A DNA stretch of 64,000 bases from Nothopassalora personata (GCA_033816765.1 CM066290.1:4030001-4094000), one strand, 5' to 3'. Positions 20,316-29,810 are shown, numbered from the stretch's first letter. Notes: generated from the sequence alone by a model not told the origin. Made by a program: numbers and translations.

Positions 20316-23300
20316 ATGAACCTTTGCACCCTAAGAGATGACGATTATGACAACAACGAACTTGCACTGTCTTGTGCCGAGACAGCAGGAGGCATCCAGA
20401 ACGTCACTGTCCAGCCTAGACAGGGCAAACACCTTGTATGCTCTGCAAAGGTACACAGTAGACTAGGACCTCATAATGCAAAAAGTTTGATCGACACAGG
20501 CGCAACAGACCTCTTCATCCATAACAACTTCGTGCGCACACATCACCTTGACCTTATCCCTCTTGCGAAACCTAAGCGTTTGCGACTTGCGGACGGGCAC
20601 CGCTCTATGATAACACATGCAGTCCTCGTCACCCTGGACGTCGGAGCACATCGCGACCAGGATCTGTACTACGTTACAGACCTTGACACATATGACATCG
20701 TCATCGGAATGTCATGGCTAGAACAACATGACCCCGAGATCAGCTTCAAGAACAGGACAATGACCTTCAACAGCACGAACTGCTGCTTGAACCATAACTT
20801 CAGAAGTCTGGTCTGCGTCGTAACAATAGATCGTCGCGGCAAGACCCACAACGTCGACCCTGACTTTCACAGCTCTGATGATATCGACATCGTCAGTGCG
20901 CAAGCGTTCATGAAGATGTCAAAGGATAAGGACAATCAGCTCTTTGCCCTTTGGCCTGAAGACCTAACACCACCACCTGACGACGTCCCACCCGAACCAC
21001 CCGATAAGCCGCCACCGCAAGATCCGTTTGGGGGGGAGGGAGAACAACTTTCATGCTTCGCGATGGCGCCAGAGGACTGGGAACGCTTCATGACAGCGTG
21101 CAAGAAGTCGAACCCAGAAGAAAAGCTGCCAGCAGTGCTTAAGGATCTAGCTCTGTACTTCAAGCACAAGTCGGAGTTTGTACTGCCTGAGCATGGTCCT
21201 AGTGACCATGAGATTAAGCTCAAACCAGGTACTACACCGCCTTATCGCAAGATGATCCCAATGAATGCTGAGCAGTTGGCCGTGGTACGGAAGTTTCTCG
21301 ACGATGGCCTTGCAAACGGTTCATTGCAAGAAAGCAAGTCGCCCTGCGCATCACCACTGCTCATTGTCAAGAAGCCTGGTGGTGGACTGCGCGTATGCGT
21401 CGATTACAGAGCATTGAACGCCCTCACGATTAAGGACCGATATCCTATTCCTTTGATCCGAGAAACCCTGGATCGTCTGGCTAAGGCCAAGATGTTCTCG
21501 AAACTCGACATCGTAGCAGCATTCAACAACCTTCGCATTGCGCATGGACAGGAATGGCTGACAGCCTTCATCACAAGATATGGCCTCTACGAGTTCAAGG
21601 TTATGCCGTTCGGGCTCTGCAACGGGCCAAGCAGTTGGCAGAGACGAATCAATGAAGTACTGCGAGAGTACCTCGATCGGTTCTGCACAGTCTATCTTGA
21701 CGATGTTCTCATCTACAGCGACAGCGAAGAAGAACATGTCCAGCACGTACGAGCAGTCATTAAGAAAGTAGGCGAAGCCGGTATGCCTATCGACATTGAC
21801 AAGAGCGAATTCTTCGTCAAGAAGATCAAGTACCTTGGCCTTATTGTCACTACCGAAGGTATCGAGATGGATCCAGTTAAGGTTGAAGCAATCCAGAACT
21901 GGGAGACACCCCGGAACGTCAAGGACGTCCTTGCGTTCCTCGGGTTCAGTGGTTTCTACAGACGCTTCATCTATGAGTATTCAAGAGTCGTGCGCAAGCT
22001 CACAGCACTGACAAAGAAAGATACACCCTGGCAGTGGGACGAGGGATGCCAGCAAGCATTCGATAAGCTGAAGAAGCGATTCGTCTCAGCACCAATCCTG
22101 GCACACTTCCAACCAGGACTGGAAGTTTGGATTGAGACGGATGCGTCAGACTACGTAACTGCAGGCGTTCTGTCCCAGAAGCACCCAGATCCGGAGAAGG
22201 AAGGCGAGTTTCTGCTCAAGCCGATAGCCTACTTCTCCAAGAAGATGAGTCCGCAAGAATGCAACTACGACATCTACGACAAGGAGCTGCTCGCTATTGT
22301 CAAGACGTTCGAAGAATGGCAGTACGAACTAGTGCCAGAGGCGGATGACCAGAAACCCATCCGAGTGCTGTCAGATCACAAGAACCTGGAGTGGTTTATG
22401 TCCACGAAGCAACTCAACCAGCGCCAGGCTAGGTGGGCCGAGTTCCTGTCACAATTCAACTTCAAGATCACGTATCGACCGGGCGTCCAGGGCACCAAAC
22501 CGGACAGCCTGACGAGACGCTCCCAAGACCTGCCTGAAGGGATTGATGCACGGACACAGTACCGCGAACAAACCATCTTGAAGCCGGATAACCTGGATAT
22601 AGTCTCCGCATTCGCAATCACCACGGACCCGCCTACAGAACCTCGACGAAGCGCTAGGCTGGCCAACAAAGCGAACGACGAGAATGCGGACGACGAGAAT
22701 GCGAACATCCCCGAAGTCCCAAAAGATGACGAGCATAAGGCACCTGAACAAGCGCTAGAAGACGGGTCAGATCTGGCGACAGTCCCTGACCAGCCAACGC
22801 CCAACGAGCCAGACACTCCCAAGGAAGACTGGCCGGAGTTGCAGCAACCAGCAGACTCGGACGACAACGTGCTCTCAATGCTCAATACAGCTTACAAGGA
22901 CCCACGCTTCAGCATGCGTATGAAGCGCCTTCAGAAAGATCTCCGCGACCGCAAGACGTCTGAGTTTCTGCAACAGCGCAAGATTACAGCTTCAGAGTGC
23001 CGCATGCAAGACGGGAGGCTGTACGTGAACAACAGGCTGTTTGTGCCGGAATACCGCAACCTACGCACAAAGATAGTGCAGAGCTACCATGACGCGCCTC
23101 TTGCTGGGCATCAAGGCATGGCACGCACACACGAACTGATTCTACGCCATGACCTATGGTGGCCTTTCATGCAGAAAGACATCACCCAATACGTGCGCAA
23201 CTGCTACATCTGTAGGAGATCAACACCGTCTCGTTCACGGTACCAAGGGACGCTCTCCGCCCATCGTACACCACCGGACGTCTGGAAACACGTCGCCATG

Positions 23301-24821
23301 GACTTCATAGTCGACCTGCCGCCTAGCAAATCTCGCAGAGATGGCAAGACATACACCAATATCCTGACAGTAACAGACATGCTCTCCAAGCAGGTGCACT
23401 TCATCCCTACGGACCGTATGGATGCAGAACACACAGCTGACCTGTACTACCATTACATTATGCCCCATCACGGCGTCGCAGAAATATTTGTGTCAGACCG
23501 CGGGACGCAGTTTGTAAGCGCCTTCTGGGAACGACTCTGCCAGCGGCTCGGCATCAAACAAAACCTGTCAACTTCCTTCCACCCAGAGACCGACGGTCAA
23601 TCGGAGCGAACTAACCAAGCGTTAGAGCAATACTTGCGAGCTTTCAGTAACTATCTCCAGGACGACTGGGTTAACTGGCTGCCGACCGCGGAATTCGCGA
23701 TGAACAACCATGTAGCTGCCAGCACAGGCGTTACACCATTCTTTGCGAACACAGGAAGGCACCCGAGCTTAGGGATGAATGTGAAGCCATCTGAAGCCCG
23801 TCCACAAGTCACGGCAGACAAGGTGAAACAGCTTGATGCAGCCGACACCTTTGCAGACAACCTCAGAGACTTTGAGCAATTCACACAGGCCGTGCTCGAG
23901 CAAATGCGAGCGGAGCACGCTTGGACCCAAGCCAAGAACACGGATCAAGCTAATGTGGCACGTGCACCCGCACCAAATTTCCAAAAGGGCGACAAAGTCT
24001 TCCTCGACGCACGCAACATCCGCACTACACGACCATCCAAGAAACTCGACAGTAAAGCATTCGGTCCCTTCGAAGTCGTCGAGCCTATTGGGCGCCGTTC
24101 CTACCGCCTGCGATTCCCACCTAACTCTGATCTCGCCCACCTCCACGATGTTTTCCACTCGAGTCTCCTACGCCGCGCACCCGAAGACCCGCTGCCTGGA
24201 CAGCACCTGCCGCCGCCGCCGCCGCTCGAAATAGTAAGAGATGGTAAAGAATCGACTGAATGGGAAGTTCAAGAGGTGGTTGACTCAAGGATAAAATACC
24301 GCAAAGTCTGGTACAAGGTTTTGTGGAAGGACGGCACAATGAGCGAACGCCCATACACCTCACTGCTGCCAGGTGCTGAGGAGCTGGTGCAAGAATTTCA
24401 CCGCGCATACCCAGACAAGCCACGACCTACGGAGGTTGACGATGAGTTCATGGCGCACGTATTTAGCGTCTCAGTTTATGGTCTCGCAGTGATCTCCGGA
24501 GACGCCACACCGCCTACGAAGTCCACGCCTCCTTTCTACTCACTCGCAGAAGGCATTCGGCTGGATGGAAGTTCTTCAAAGCGGCCTACCTCTTCAATGG
24601 GTCAGACCATGCAACAACACTCGCACACCAGCAGTCAGCCGTCATATGATGAGCAGCGAACAAGCAATACCAGCAAGCACGCAAGTGCAACTGGCACGCA
24701 ACGCAATAGCCTGAACGACGTCGCAGGAGCTCGTCTCGTGGAGGGGGGGGTACTGTCACGAAGCGACCTTGATTTGGATGTTCGGTCACGTGATCAGGGT
24801 CACGTGATCTCCCGGCGCTAG
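20316..24821 (+). CDS. pol: Gypsy-2 Pol polyprotein, 1501 aa
   Basis: The order is protease (LIDTGATDLFI, D60-T-G), reverse transcriptase (about 310-500, YLDD at 460-463), RNase H (IETDASDY, D609), integrase and a C-terminal module. The integrase zinc finger has H925, H932, C963 and C966. Its catalytic set is D996, D1061 and E1097 with the usual 35-residue spacing. A GPF module near 1248 (FGPFEVVEPIGRRSYRLRF) is followed near 1311 by a divergent chromodomain (WEVQEVVDSRI, WYKVLWKDGTMSERPY) lacking the usual WEP. All key residues are present. ATG 20316 is the first Met in this frame, 50 bp past the gag stop, but the frame is open further up and Pol is more likely made by frameshifting. The last 22 codons lie inside the 3' LTR. 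Confidence 0.93.
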   Translation: MNLCTLRDDDYDNNELALSCAETAGGIQNVTVQPRQGKHLVCSAKVHSRLGPHNAKSLIDTGATDLFIHNNFVRTHHLDLIPLAKPKRLRLADGHRSMITHAVLVTLDVGAHRDQDLYYVTDLDTYDIVIGMSWLEQHDPEISFKNRTMTFNSTNCCLNHNFRSLVCVVTIDRRGKTHNVDPDFHSSDDIDIVSAQAFMKMSKDKDNQLFALWPEDLTPPPDDVPPEPPDKPPPQDPFGGEGEQLSCFAMAPEDWERFMTACKKSNPEEKLPAVLKDLALYFKHKSEFVLPEHGPSDHEIKLKPGTTPPYRKMIPMNAEQLAVVRKFLDDGLANGSLQESKSPCASPLLIVKKPGGGLRVCVDYRALNALTIKDRYPIPLIRETLDRLAKAKMFSKLDIVAAFNNLRIAHGQEWLTAFITRYGLYEFKVMPFGLCNGPSSWQRRINEVLREYLDRFCTVYLDDVLIYSDSEEEHVQHVRAVIKKVGEAGMPIDIDKSEFFVKKIKYLGLIVTTEGIEMDPVKVEAIQNWETPRNVKDVLAFLGFSGFYRRFIYEYSRVVRKLTALTKKDTPWQWDEGCQQAFDKLKKRFVSAPILAHFQPGLEVWIETDASDYVTAGVLSQKHPDPEKEGEFLLKPIAYFSKKMSPQECNYDIYDKELLAIVKTFEEWQYELVPEADDQKPIRVLSDHKNLEWFMSTKQLNQRQARWAEFLSQFNFKITYRPGVQGTKPDSLTRRSQDLPEGIDARTQYREQTILKPDNLDIVSAFAITTDPPTEPRRSARLANKANDENADDENANIPEVPKDDEHKAPEQALEDGSDLATVPDQPTPNEPDTPKEDWPELQQPADSDDNVLSMLNTAYKDPRFSMRMKRLQKDLRDRKTSEFLQQRKITASECRMQDGRLYVNNRLFVPEYRNLRTKIVQSYHDAPLAGHQGMARTHELILRHDLWWPFMQKDITQYVRNCYICRRSTPSRSRYQGTLSAHRTPPDVWKHVAMDFIVDLPPSKSRRDGKTYTNILTVTDMLSKQVHFIPTDRMDAEHTADLYYHYIMPHHGVAEIFVSDRGTQFVSAFWERLCQRLGIKQNLSTSFHPETDGQSERTNQALEQYLRAFSNYLQDDWVNWLPTAEFAMNNHVAASTGVTPFFANTGRHPSLGMNVKPSEARPQVTADKVKQLDAADTFADNLRDFEQFTQAVLEQMRAEHAWTQAKNTDQANVARAPAPNFQKGDKVFLDARNIRTTRPSKKLDSKAFGPFEVVEPIGRRSYRLRFPPNSDLAHLHDVFHSSLLRRAPEDPLPGQHLPPPPPLEIVRDGKESTEWEVQEVVDSRIKYRKVWYKVLWKDGTMSERPYTSLLPGAEELVQEFHRAYPDKPRPTEVDDEFMAHVFSVSVYGLAVISGDATPPTKSTPPFYSLAEGIRLDGSSSKRPTSSMGQTMQQHSHTSSQPSYDEQRTSNTSKHASATGTQRNSLNDVAGARLVEGGVLSRSDLDLDVRSRDQGHVISRR
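24739..24750 (+). promoter_or_regulatory. Gypsy-2 polypurine tract
   Basis: TGGAGGGGGGGG lies three bases before the 3' LTR, the expected plus-strand primer. It is also coding in pol (VEGGV). Confidence 0.8.
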
Positions 24822-24945
24822 CGCGACGCCTCGGCGCTTTGCTTTATCTTTCGTACTTCGCGCGTTACCTCTAGATACTTCGTCTAACTACGTCTCTATT
24901 CCCTACACCCTACGTTTCCCTCTTACACTCGTAGGCCTCGTGTCA
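24754..24945 (+). repeat. Gypsy-2 right (3') LTR
   Basis: 192 bp, by eye identical to 17258-17449; followed by the target duplication TTAGC. Confidence 0.95.
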
Positions 24946-24950
24946 TTAGC

Positions 24951-25180
24951 TAGGGAAAGAGCCTCTATAGGGACCCCTATATTAAATGTCTAAGAAAGAG
25001 CTATAGACCCTACGAGAATAGCTAAAGGAGAAGCTAGCTAAAGGATAGATAAGAAGATCTACCTCGAGTATAGGAACTCTATGTATGTTCGTTCTAAAAG
25101 TAAACGGGAAGTTACGACTCGTATAAGACTATAGGAAGTTAAACGAGATTACGATTAAGAACCGATACCCGCTACCTAAC
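24951..25180 (+). pseudogene. Element 1 pol remnant, part 2 (start of RT)
   Basis: This picks up directly after Gypsy-2 with LGKEPL-stop-GPLY and reads through GTLCMFVLKVNGKLRLV to IKNRYPLPN, where copy A entered. CTAAC at 25176-25180 is copy A's target duplication. Trp/Gln codons are TAG. Confidence 0.85.
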
Positions 25181-25664
25181 TGTTATGTCTCGTTCCAGGG
25201 CTAATCTCAAAAGAGAGATAAGTCAAGTCACGTGGCGGTATTCTTTGGAGAGGCTAAAGCAAACTGAGCGAAGATGAATAATTGGAGTAAGAGTGTATTC
25301 CAATCAGTGAGATCGTAACATGAGTTGAACGCAGTCGAAGCCATAAGGGATTCTCAGCGTTCCTAAATACAAAGGAGATTTGCCAGTCTTGGCTGTCCTT
25401 TCGCGCCATGTGCGCCTTCTGCGACAAGTGCGCTCGTCGCTACCGTCGCGGACGTCGCTCATGTCGCGGGTACGTCTTTCGCGCTATGCGCGACGAGTCG
25501 TCCCCAGTCAGGCGTCGCGGACGTCGCGCATACATCTTTTGCACGTGACCCGTGCCAGGATGTTTTCCCTTGCGGTGTTGTCATACCGTAACAGTCGCGC
25601 ATACATCTTTTGCACGTGACCCGTGCCAGGATGTTTTCCTTTGCGGTGTTGTCATACCGTAACA
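25181..25664 (-). repeat. Copy A 3' LTR (484 bp, with 71-bp U3 duplication)
   Basis: The plus strand reads TGTTATGTCTCG...CATACCGTAACA. The terminal 71 bp (element U3 start) is present twice in tandem (25523-25593 and 25594-25664, differing at one base), which repeats the element end TGTTACGG and its CACGTG box (25542, 25613). Another CACGTG is at 25229. Confidence 0.93.
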
Positions 25665-25676
25665 CCATCCCCCTCT
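25665..25676 (-). promoter_or_regulatory. Copy A polypurine tract
   Basis: In element sense AGAGGGGGATGG directly precedes the 3' LTR. The same tract is at 39101 and 52537 in the other copies, and as AAAAGGGGGATAG in element 1. Confidence 0.75.
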
Positions 25677-25728
25677 TAGCCTAGCTCGTCCCGAGCTACC
25701 TTTTATAGTTGTGATCGCTTTCCCCACC

Positions 25729-26370
25729 ATGTCTTCGTCATCATGGCTCACGATGCCTCTTCGCCCTTCGTCTTCTTCTGATATCTACGCGGAAACCATT
25801 AACGCCCTTTCTCGTTCTCGCCGGTTCCAATCCATTATGCCCGTCTCGTGCAGTCGGTGTCGTCGCCAGGGCCAGGAGTGTCGTGTCGACGCTCGGTCCG
25901 GTCGTTGCAAGGCGTGCAACGACGCTCACAAGAAGTGTGATCTCCGGGTCACTCTTCAGGAGTTCGAGAAGATGGCCAAGATCCGGGAGTCGCTGTCCAG
26001 GAGTGCGGAAGAGGCGGAGGACGCTCTGTCCGAAGCAGAAGAAGAGGCCGAGAGGGTGATAGCAGCGGCTCAGCAGAAGGTGGCAGCTGCCCGTGCGAAG
26101 GCCCGCCGGCTGCGAAAACAGCTTCGTGCCGCGGAATCAACGGAGGACAATTCCTTCAAGAGGGCTTTGTCCACCGCGGAGGAGATGGAGCGTCTGGAAG
26201 GAGAGTCTGAGGCCCCCGCGGCCTCGGCCGGTAGCGAGGTGCTCGTAGACTTCTCCGAGTTTGGCAGCGTTTTTGGGGAACAGGTTTCCCCCTCCACTTG
26301 GGGTCTTATAACTGGTGTCCAGTTCCCCGAGTGGAGTGCTGGCCCCGTTGAGCCTCCGAATGTTGGTTAG
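25729..26370 (+). CDS. Antisense Zn(II)2Cys6 coiled-coil protein, 213 aa (copy A)
   Basis: This gene lies inside the chromovirus between pol and the 3' LTR, antisense to gag-pol. ATG 25729 has a strong context (CCACCATG), and the stop overlaps the pol stop tail to tail by two bases. Cysteines 41, 44, 51, 60, 63 and 70 give C-x2-C-x6-C-x8-C-x2-C-x6-C, a full GAL4-type binuclear zinc cluster. A long Ala/Glu/Arg coiled coil follows at about 78-150, then an acidic tail with aromatic residues (VDFSEFGSVFG). This is the build of a DNA-binding dimer with a possible activation tail, acting in the nucleus; that role is inferred. GAGCT and TTTATAGTT just upstream are also seen in element 1. The old relative keeps a ghost of the same gene (34925-35482), so it is not a recent capture. 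Met82 here is Ile in the other copies. Confidence 0.85.
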   Translation: MSSSSWLTMPLRPSSSSDIYAETINALSRSRRFQSIMPVSCSRCRRQGQECRVDARSGRCKACNDAHKKCDLRVTLQEFEKMAKIRESLSRSAEEAEDALSEAEEEAERVIAAAQQKVAAARAKARRLRKQLRAAESTEDNSFKRALSTAEEMERLEGESEAPAASAGSEVLVDFSEFGSVFGEQVSPSTWGLITGVQFPEWSAGPVEPPNVG

Positions 26371-29300
26371 GTGGTAGGTCTCTTCCTTCTCTCGTAATCC
26401 TTGATTTTCTGTTGACAGTTTCGTAGGTGTTTTTTCGGTTCCCAGGTATTTTCTGAGTTGTCGTATCCTTTCCACTTGACAAGGTATCGCTGACCTCTCT
26501 TGTCCAGGATTTTTTCGACTTCGAATTCAGTTTCCTCTTCTGGTTGGTAGTGGAATGTTTCCTGGCATGGCGTTTTGGGGTCTGCTGGTTCCAGCACGGA
26601 GATGTGGAACACTGGATGGATTTTGGCATCTTTTGGTAGTCGTAGTCGGTAGTTGACTGGTCCTCGTGATTCTTCAACGAGAAATGGCCCGACTTTCACA
26701 TGATCCAGTTTCTTGGTCTTCCTTCGTGTCTTGAGGTTTTTTGTAAGAAGGTAGACTTTATCCCCCCTCTTTAGCTGAGGTGCCATTTGTTGTTTTCGAC
26801 GAGATTCAGTGAGTCGTTGCTGCGAGTCCCGAATTCGTTTATTGACGGATTTGTGTACCTCTCTTAGGTCTTCCGTTGTGGCGATAGCCCTTTCCGCTTG
26901 TGGGTGATCTCTCTTGTCACCGAACAGCGTAGGGTGTCTTCCGAAATTTGCGAAGAAAGGTGTTTCGCCTGTTGTTTCTGATTTGTGATTGTTCAGTGCA
27001 AGTTGTGCCATGGGTAGGAGTGATACCCAGTTGTCTTGTGCGTAGTTGACGTAGTGTCGTAGGTATTGTTCCAAGGTTTGATTTGCTCTCTCAGTTTGTC
27101 CGTCCGTTTGTGGGTGATATGCCGTAGACAGTTTGTGTTGTATACCAATTTCCGCTACAAGAGTCTTCCAGTAGTTGGATGTAAACAGCTTGTCTCGGTC
27201 TGTGATAAAGACCTTTGGGAATCCGTGGTATCGTACTAGCTTGTCGAGAACGAGATAACCGAGTTGCTCTGCCGTGTATGTCTCGCAGGCAGGTATAAAG
27301 TGTGCATATTTCGTTAGGCGATCGACCATGACCAGTATCATGTCGTATTCCGTGCCTGTCGCCTTGTCCGTGGATATGGGAAGTTTCGTAATGAAGTCCA
27401 TCGTGACCTCGTCCCATGGTTGTGTCGGTGGTGTCCTGAACTGTATTTGTCCATATTTCTCGTGTCGTGCAGCCTTATTTTGTTGACAGTGAACACATTG
27501 CTTAATGTAGTTCAATACCTTTTGTCTCATTTGTGGGAATGAGAAGCTGCGTTGTATGATCTCGAGAGTCTTTGTGGTTCCAGGATGTCCGTACATCGGG
27601 TTGTCGTGATGTTGTCGTATGCATTCCTCTTCTCGTCCTTTCGGTACTTGGTATCTTCCTTGTGCTAGTGGGAACTGTTCTTCTGTGTCCTGAAGAACGC
27701 GCACTATGTTGTTGAACTCCTTTGTGTTGGCGCTTAGACTTCCATCTGGATTAGTCTTAAGTACTTGTTGTCGCACTGGTTCCTTTCCTTCCATGTAGTC
27801 GCTTCTTCGGCTCAGTGCGTCGGCCCTGCCGTTGTCTTTTCCTGCGGTATAGCGGATTTCAAACTTGTACTGTCCGAGCAATTCCGACCAGCGGGCCTGT
27901 CTTCGGGTCAGTACTTTCGTTGTAGTGAAGTAAGTGAGATTCTTGTGATCAGAAAGAATCGTCAGCTTAGGTGCTCCTTCCGCATATACTCTCCAGTGCT
28001 GCATTGCAGCGACAATAGCGAGAAGTTCCTTATCATGGATGTCGTAGTTTTGTTCCGCGGGTGTCATTTTTCTTGAGTAATAGGCCACTGGGTGTCTTTT
28101 CCCATCGTGTTCTTGTGTAAGGCATGCGCCTATGGCCATGTCCGATGCGTCCGTTTCGATTTGGACTTCCTTTGTTCCGTCGAATAGTCGAAGTGTTGGT
28201 GCTGAGGCGCACTGTCTTTTGAGTGTTTCGAAAGCTTGTCGTTCTTTGTTGCCCCAGGTCCACTTGGTGTCTTTCCTAGTGAGTGCAGTCATGGCTGCAG
28301 CCGTTTTGGAGTAGTCTTTGATGAACTTGCGGTTATAGTTTGCGAGTCCAAGGAACGATTGTACGTCCTTAACGTTGGCTGGCGTCGGCCATTCTTCGAT
28401 AGACTGTGTCTTTGTCGGGTCGATCTGGATTCCTGTTGTGCTTATGATGAATCCGAGGAATTTAACTTGTTTCTTGTGGAACTCGCATTTTTCTGGTGCC
28501 GTCTTGAACCCTACCCTTGTGAGGCGCTCGAAGACGTCCTGGACTTGTCTAATGTGGTTCTGCAGTGATCCTTTGGTGTAGACGAGGATGTCGTCCATAT
28601 AGGCAATGACGCACACGTCAAGAAGTTCTCTCAGCGTCTCATTGACTAGGTCTTGACAGGATGCGGGTGCGTTGGTCAGTCCCATTGGCATGACCAAGAA
28701 TTCGTAGAGTCCGTATCGTGTTCTGAATGCGGTTTTCCATTCCTCTCCTTCCGCCATCCGGATGGCGTAGAAGGCGTCTCGTAGATCGATCTTTGTGTAC
28801 CAGTCGGATCCGGTGAGTCGGTCCTGTGCTTCTTCGATGTTCGGTAATGGATATCGGTTCTTTATCGTGATCTCGTTCAATTTTCGGTAGTCTTGTACGA
28901 GTCGTAGTTTCCCGTTTTGTTTTGGAACAAACATACATGGAGTTCCCGCACTTGAGGTGGATCTTCTTATCCATCCTTTGTCGAGTTTCTCCTTCAGCCA
29001 TTCTCGTAGGGTTTTGAGCTCTTTCTCGGACATTTGATATAGGGGTCCCCATGGAGGCTCCTTCCCTGGCTGAATGTTTATCTTGTGGTCCCATGGTTGG
29101 TGTCTAGGTAAGGCGTCTCTACCCTTTTCCTCTTCAAAGAGCCTTTTCCACTTAAGGTACTCCTTGGGAATGCTTGGTTCCGATATACCAGCATCCTTCG
29201 ATGGTGCGTTACTTCCATCCGTTCCAGTGATTTCGTGATCCGGCGGCCCCACGCCAGTATCTATCCCGGTCGAAGGTGGTTCTTGATTCCTTCTGTTCGG

Positions 29301-29786
29301 CGCAAGCTCGAATGCGTTGAGCTGTTTCCTTGCCTCATCTACCATCGTCCGCTGTCGATGCGTAGGTTCAATGCCTATAACGCAGTTGCATTGCCTAAAT
29401 GTGAGTACTCTTCTCCTCCAGTCGATAACTGGATTGTGCTTTCTCAACCAAGGCATACCTAATACTATGTCATGACTGGCCATATCAGTAACATCCAAGG
29501 TAATGTTCTCGTGGTGCTGTTGGATAGCCAGTGGCAATGGTGTCGTCTCCCATTCCACGCTAGGTAACGATGATCCGTCTACCGCGATCAATTCGTAACC
29601 CCATTTCTTCTTCAGGGTAGCTAGCCCGTTTCTTGTTGTGAAAGACTCGGAAATAAAGTTCCCCGCTGCTCCGGAGTCGATCATGACACTGGTCCTGTGT
29701 CCGTTGACGATTGCTTGTATCTGGAAAACTGTGTTTGGTGTCGATGCGTGAGCCTGAGTGTTGCATAACTCCCTTTGGTCGCTCAT
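26367..29786 (-). CDS. pol: Chromovirus Pol polyprotein, 1139 aa (copy A)
   Basis: ATG 29786 overlaps the gag stop (AATGA). Domains run protease (MIDSGAAGNFI, D37), reverse transcriptase (about 245-440, YMDD 396-399), RNase H (IETDASDM, D546), integrase zinc finger (H726/H727, H734, C764, C767) and integrase core (D797, D863, E899, 35-residue spacing). A GPF module follows near 1033. A canonical chromodomain at about 1087-1130 (EFEVEKILDKRGQRYLVKWK, then NTWEPKKHL) should direct insertion to methylated-H3 heterochromatin, as known for chromoviruses. All catalytic residues are present. Compared with the other copies it has Thr458 for Ala and Ala497 for Thr. Pol may be made by termination-reinitiation or by -1 frameshifting at 29804-29810. 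Confidence 0.94.
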   Translation of the reverse strand: MSDQRELCNTQAHASTPNTVFQIQAIVNGHRTSVMIDSGAAGNFISESFTTRNGLATLKKKWGYELIAVDGSSLPSVEWETTPLPLAIQQHHENITLDVTDMASHDIVLGMPWLRKHNPVIDWRRRVLTFRQCNCVIGIEPTHRQRTMVDEARKQLNAFELAPNRRNQEPPSTGIDTGVGPPDHEITGTDGSNAPSKDAGISEPSIPKEYLKWKRLFEEEKGRDALPRHQPWDHKINIQPGKEPPWGPLYQMSEKELKTLREWLKEKLDKGWIRRSTSSAGTPCMFVPKQNGKLRLVQDYRKLNEITIKNRYPLPNIEEAQDRLTGSDWYTKIDLRDAFYAIRMAEGEEWKTAFRTRYGLYEFLVMPMGLTNAPASCQDLVNETLRELLDVCVIAYMDDILVYTKGSLQNHIRQVQDVFERLTRVGFKTAPEKCEFHKKQVKFLGFIISTTGIQIDPTKTQSIEEWPTPANVKDVQSFLGLANYNRKFIKDYSKTAAAMTALTRKDTKWTWGNKERQAFETLKRQCASAPTLRLFDGTKEVQIETDASDMAIGACLTQEHDGKRHPVAYYSRKMTPAEQNYDIHDKELLAIVAAMQHWRVYAEGAPKLTILSDHKNLTYFTTTKVLTRRQARWSELLGQYKFEIRYTAGKDNGRADALSRRSDYMEGKEPVRQQVLKTNPDGSLSANTKEFNNIVRVLQDTEEQFPLAQGRYQVPKGREEECIRQHHDNPMYGHPGTTKTLEIIQRSFSFPQMRQKVLNYIKQCVHCQQNKAARHEKYGQIQFRTPPTQPWDEVTMDFITKLPISTDKATGTEYDMILVMVDRLTKYAHFIPACETYTAEQLGYLVLDKLVRYHGFPKVFITDRDKLFTSNYWKTLVAEIGIQHKLSTAYHPQTDGQTERANQTLEQYLRHYVNYAQDNWVSLLPMAQLALNNHKSETTGETPFFANFGRHPTLFGDKRDHPQAERAIATTEDLREVHKSVNKRIRDSQQRLTESRRKQQMAPQLKRGDKVYLLTKNLKTRRKTKKLDHVKVGPFLVEESRGPVNYRLRLPKDAKIHPVFHISVLEPADPKTPCQETFHYQPEEETEFEVEKILDKRGQRYLVKWKGYDNSENTWEPKKHLRNCQQKIKDYERRKRPTT

Positions 29787-29810
29787 TCCTGGGGAGCTGA
29801 TCCTTTTCCC
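29783..29810 (-). promoter_or_regulatory. gag/pol junction: ATGA overlap and G-GGA-AAA heptamer
   Basis: The gag stop TGA and pol ATG share ATGA. Six codons upstream of the gag stop, G-GGA-AAA in gag frame (29804-29810) is a possible -1 slippery site, and the pol frame is open from there. The old relative keeps the ATGA but has C-GGA-AAA, so reinitiation is the better-conserved option. The same junctions are at 43219-43246 and 56655-56682. Confidence 0.5.

Larger units (their letters stand above)
17258..24945 (+). mobile_element. Intact Ty3/Gypsy element (Gypsy-2)
   Basis: This 7,688-bp element has 192-bp LTRs that look identical to each other, a target duplication TTAGC (17253-17257, 24946-24950), full-length gag and pol, a polypurine tract and no RIP signature. 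It interrupts the protease/RT spacer of element 1 between KINI-stop and LGKEPL-stop-G. Identical LTRs and open frames mean a recent, possibly still competent insertion. It is a different family from copy A: it has a larger Gag, a divergent chromodomain and no antisense gene. Confidence 0.95.

Noticed and set aside
25380..25619. Small Arg-rich ORF inside the chromovirus LTR, repeated in all copies.
   Set aside because: It begins at a non-ATG codon within the LTR, changes length with the 71-bp duplication and runs against the element; a chance frame.
25729..26370. A host transcription-factor gene captured recently by the retrotransposon.
   Set aside because: The strongly diverged, RIP-mutated relative has the same gene in the same place and orientation, so it was present before these copies arose.
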